Part shown: in pieces, positions 16,733 to 17,273 of the stretch
How the letters are laid out: the number at the start of each line of letters is the position of its first letter
Numbering within the stretch: position 1 is the first letter of the stretch
Translations under genes and position numbers: made by a program
The notes under the pieces: generated by a model
What the model was told of the DNA's origin: nothing
Seen by the model: the letters and a program-made list of their open reading frames with translations, nothing else
Databases searched by the model: none
Assembly: GCA_007124075.1 (NCBI GenBank)
Contig: SLFV01000519.1
Span: 1 to 17,273 of the forward strand
Length of the DNA stretch: 17,273 nt
Direction: 5' to 3'
Source: Roseimaritima sp.
GTDB taxonomy: Bacteria; Planctomycetota; Planctomycetia; Pirellulales; Pirellulaceae

Positions 16733-16798
16733 TGTAGTGGGATTCGCCAGAATTCCCTGCGTTTTATGTTCAAAGGAATTCTGGCGAATCCCACTACA
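16733..16798. repeat. Perfect 24-bp palindrome, GTAGTGGGATTCGCC family, possible transcript end
   Basis: The left arm (16733-16756, begins TGTAGTGGGATTCGCCAG) and right arm (16775-16798) are exact inverted copies separated by 18 nt. This is the most intact of three copies in the window. It sits 41 nt after the DUF1552 stop, as copy 1 sits shortly after a DUF1501 stop, so a role in terminating or stabilising mRNA is possible. There is no T-run after the right arm, which argues against a classical intrinsic terminator. Confidence 0.85.
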
Positions 16799-16841
16799 CC
16801 AAATTTAGCATTGAATGGAAATGCGCGGTCAAGATGGGGCA

Positions 16842-17017
16842 AATGAGTAATGATTATTGGAGAATGGAAAATGCAAAATGAAAATCACGTAGATGCAAAC
16901 GAGCCGTCCGATGTGGCGTCGCCAGTACTCAAGTTGATGTTTCCAGCTAAAACGAATACGCAGTGCAACATCAGACCACATTTTGCATTTTTTAATCTCC
17001 ATTACTCATTAATCATT
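16842..17017. mobile_element. Gene-less copy of the 39-nt inverted-repeat module
   Basis: A + arm (16842-16880) and an inverted arm (16979-17017) pair at 33 of 39 positions by hand and enclose 98 nt with no four-helix-bundle gene. The inverted arm is 36 of 39 identical to the left arm of the gene-carrying module at 14763, so both belong to one family. It resembles a non-autonomous, MITE-like form. The frame of the following secreted protein runs through the whole element without a stop from 16847. Confidence 0.65.
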
Positions 17018-17273
17018 CTGTTTTTCGTGAACATCTCGATTGCAGCAATCGCCGGAGGAAATCTTTCGCTTCTTGCAACTGCCGCCGCAGACGAACCGTT
17101 CCGCCCTATAGCTGGAAAATTTCCGCCGCTGGAAAAAGCGAAAGCCTACGACGGCCAGCTCGTGTTCGTCGACCATGCGAACCGCCGCGGCAGCATCCGC
17201 GTGACTGGCGGAGAACTGTTCCACTCCACGGCCCCGCACCACTTTGCCATGCTCCCCTACGGCATCGTGCGCT
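16871..17273 (+). CDS. Secreted protein of unknown function, 5' part, runs off the window
   Basis: The frame is open from 16847 to the right edge. The mature part after ATAAADEPF reads FRPIAGKFPPLEKAKAYDG, then QLVFVDHANRRGSIRVTGG and HHFAMLPYGIVR. It looks like an exported planctomycete protein but matches no domain I can name. Possible starts are ATG 16850, ATG 16871, ATG 16937 and GTG 17027. ATG 16871 is given because GGAG lies 8 nt upstream, inside the repeat arm. ATG 16937 would give a more compact signal peptide. The hydrophobic stretch FAFFNLHYSLIILFF is encoded by the inverted repeat arm and joins NISIAAIAGG and LSLLATAAA to form the export signal. The gene follows the DUF1592-DUF1552 pair and may belong to the same functional group. 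The C-terminus is outside the window. Confidence 0.6.
   Translation, partial: MQNENHVDANEPSDVASPVLKLMFPAKTNTQCNIRPHFAFFNLHYSLIILFFVNISIAAIAGGNLSLLATAAADEPFRPIAGKFPPLEKAKAYDGQLVFVDHANRRGSIRVTGGELFHSTAPHHFAMLPYGIVR

Noticed and set aside
16733..16798. Classical Rho-independent terminator after DUF1552
   Set aside because: The stem is perfect but no T-run follows, and the same sequence recurs elsewhere, so it is called a repeat with a possible secondary role.

Overview
The window looks like a stretch of a planctomycete chromosome, most likely a Pirellula/Rhodopirellula-type member. The evidence is the gene content: exported c-type-cytochrome proteins of the PSCyt1-DUF1549-DUF1553 (PSD1) and DUF1587-DUF1595-DUF1592-DUF1588-DUF1585 types, each near a Tat-exported DUF1501 or DUF1552 partner. 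This combination is strongly expanded in Planctomycetes. No rRNA, tRNA, CRISPR array or transposase gene was found. All confident genes lie on the + strand.

Layout. 1-327: leader without a convincing gene. 328-5704: PSD1 cytochrome plus DUF1501 partner, 10 nt apart. 5705-6632: a decayed region with a truncated secreted-protein start, two hairpin repeats and a block that recurs upstream of the regulator gene. 6633-11226: a second PSD1-DUF1501 pair, overlapping by 11 nt. 11367-12062: a GntR/FadR-type (FCD) regulator. 12081-12230: half of a palindromic repeat fused to the last 41 codons of a lost DUF1501 gene. 12258-14750: a diheme DUF1592-type protein. 14763-15308: a small four-helix-bundle (23S-rRNA intervening-sequence protein family) gene inside an inverted-repeat module. 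15336-16691: DUF1552 partner. 16733-17017: a perfect palindrome and a gene-less copy of the inverted-repeat module. 16871 to the right edge: start of a secreted protein whose N-terminus is encoded by that module.

How the genes may work together. The large proteins are predicted to sit outside the cytoplasmic membrane, carrying covalent heme at CxxCH motifs. The DUF1501/DUF1552 partners carry twin-arginine signals. Their chemistry is not established; a role in oxidative or hydrolytic processing of complex substrates is inference. The GntR regulator may control its own gene and the second PSD1 operon, because the same block with a CTGTCTGACAG palindrome lies upstream of both.

The most unusual layer is the small-repeat population. 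At least four palindromic families are seen: the 39-nt arm family tied to the four-helix-bundle gene, a GTAGTGGGATTCGCC family, a GACGGAC/GTCCGTC family found in frame inside two coding genes, and a single 24-bp hairpin. They separate operon partners, sit in gene remnants, and appear to have supplied peptide segments, including a likely export signal. All alignments and counts were made by eye.
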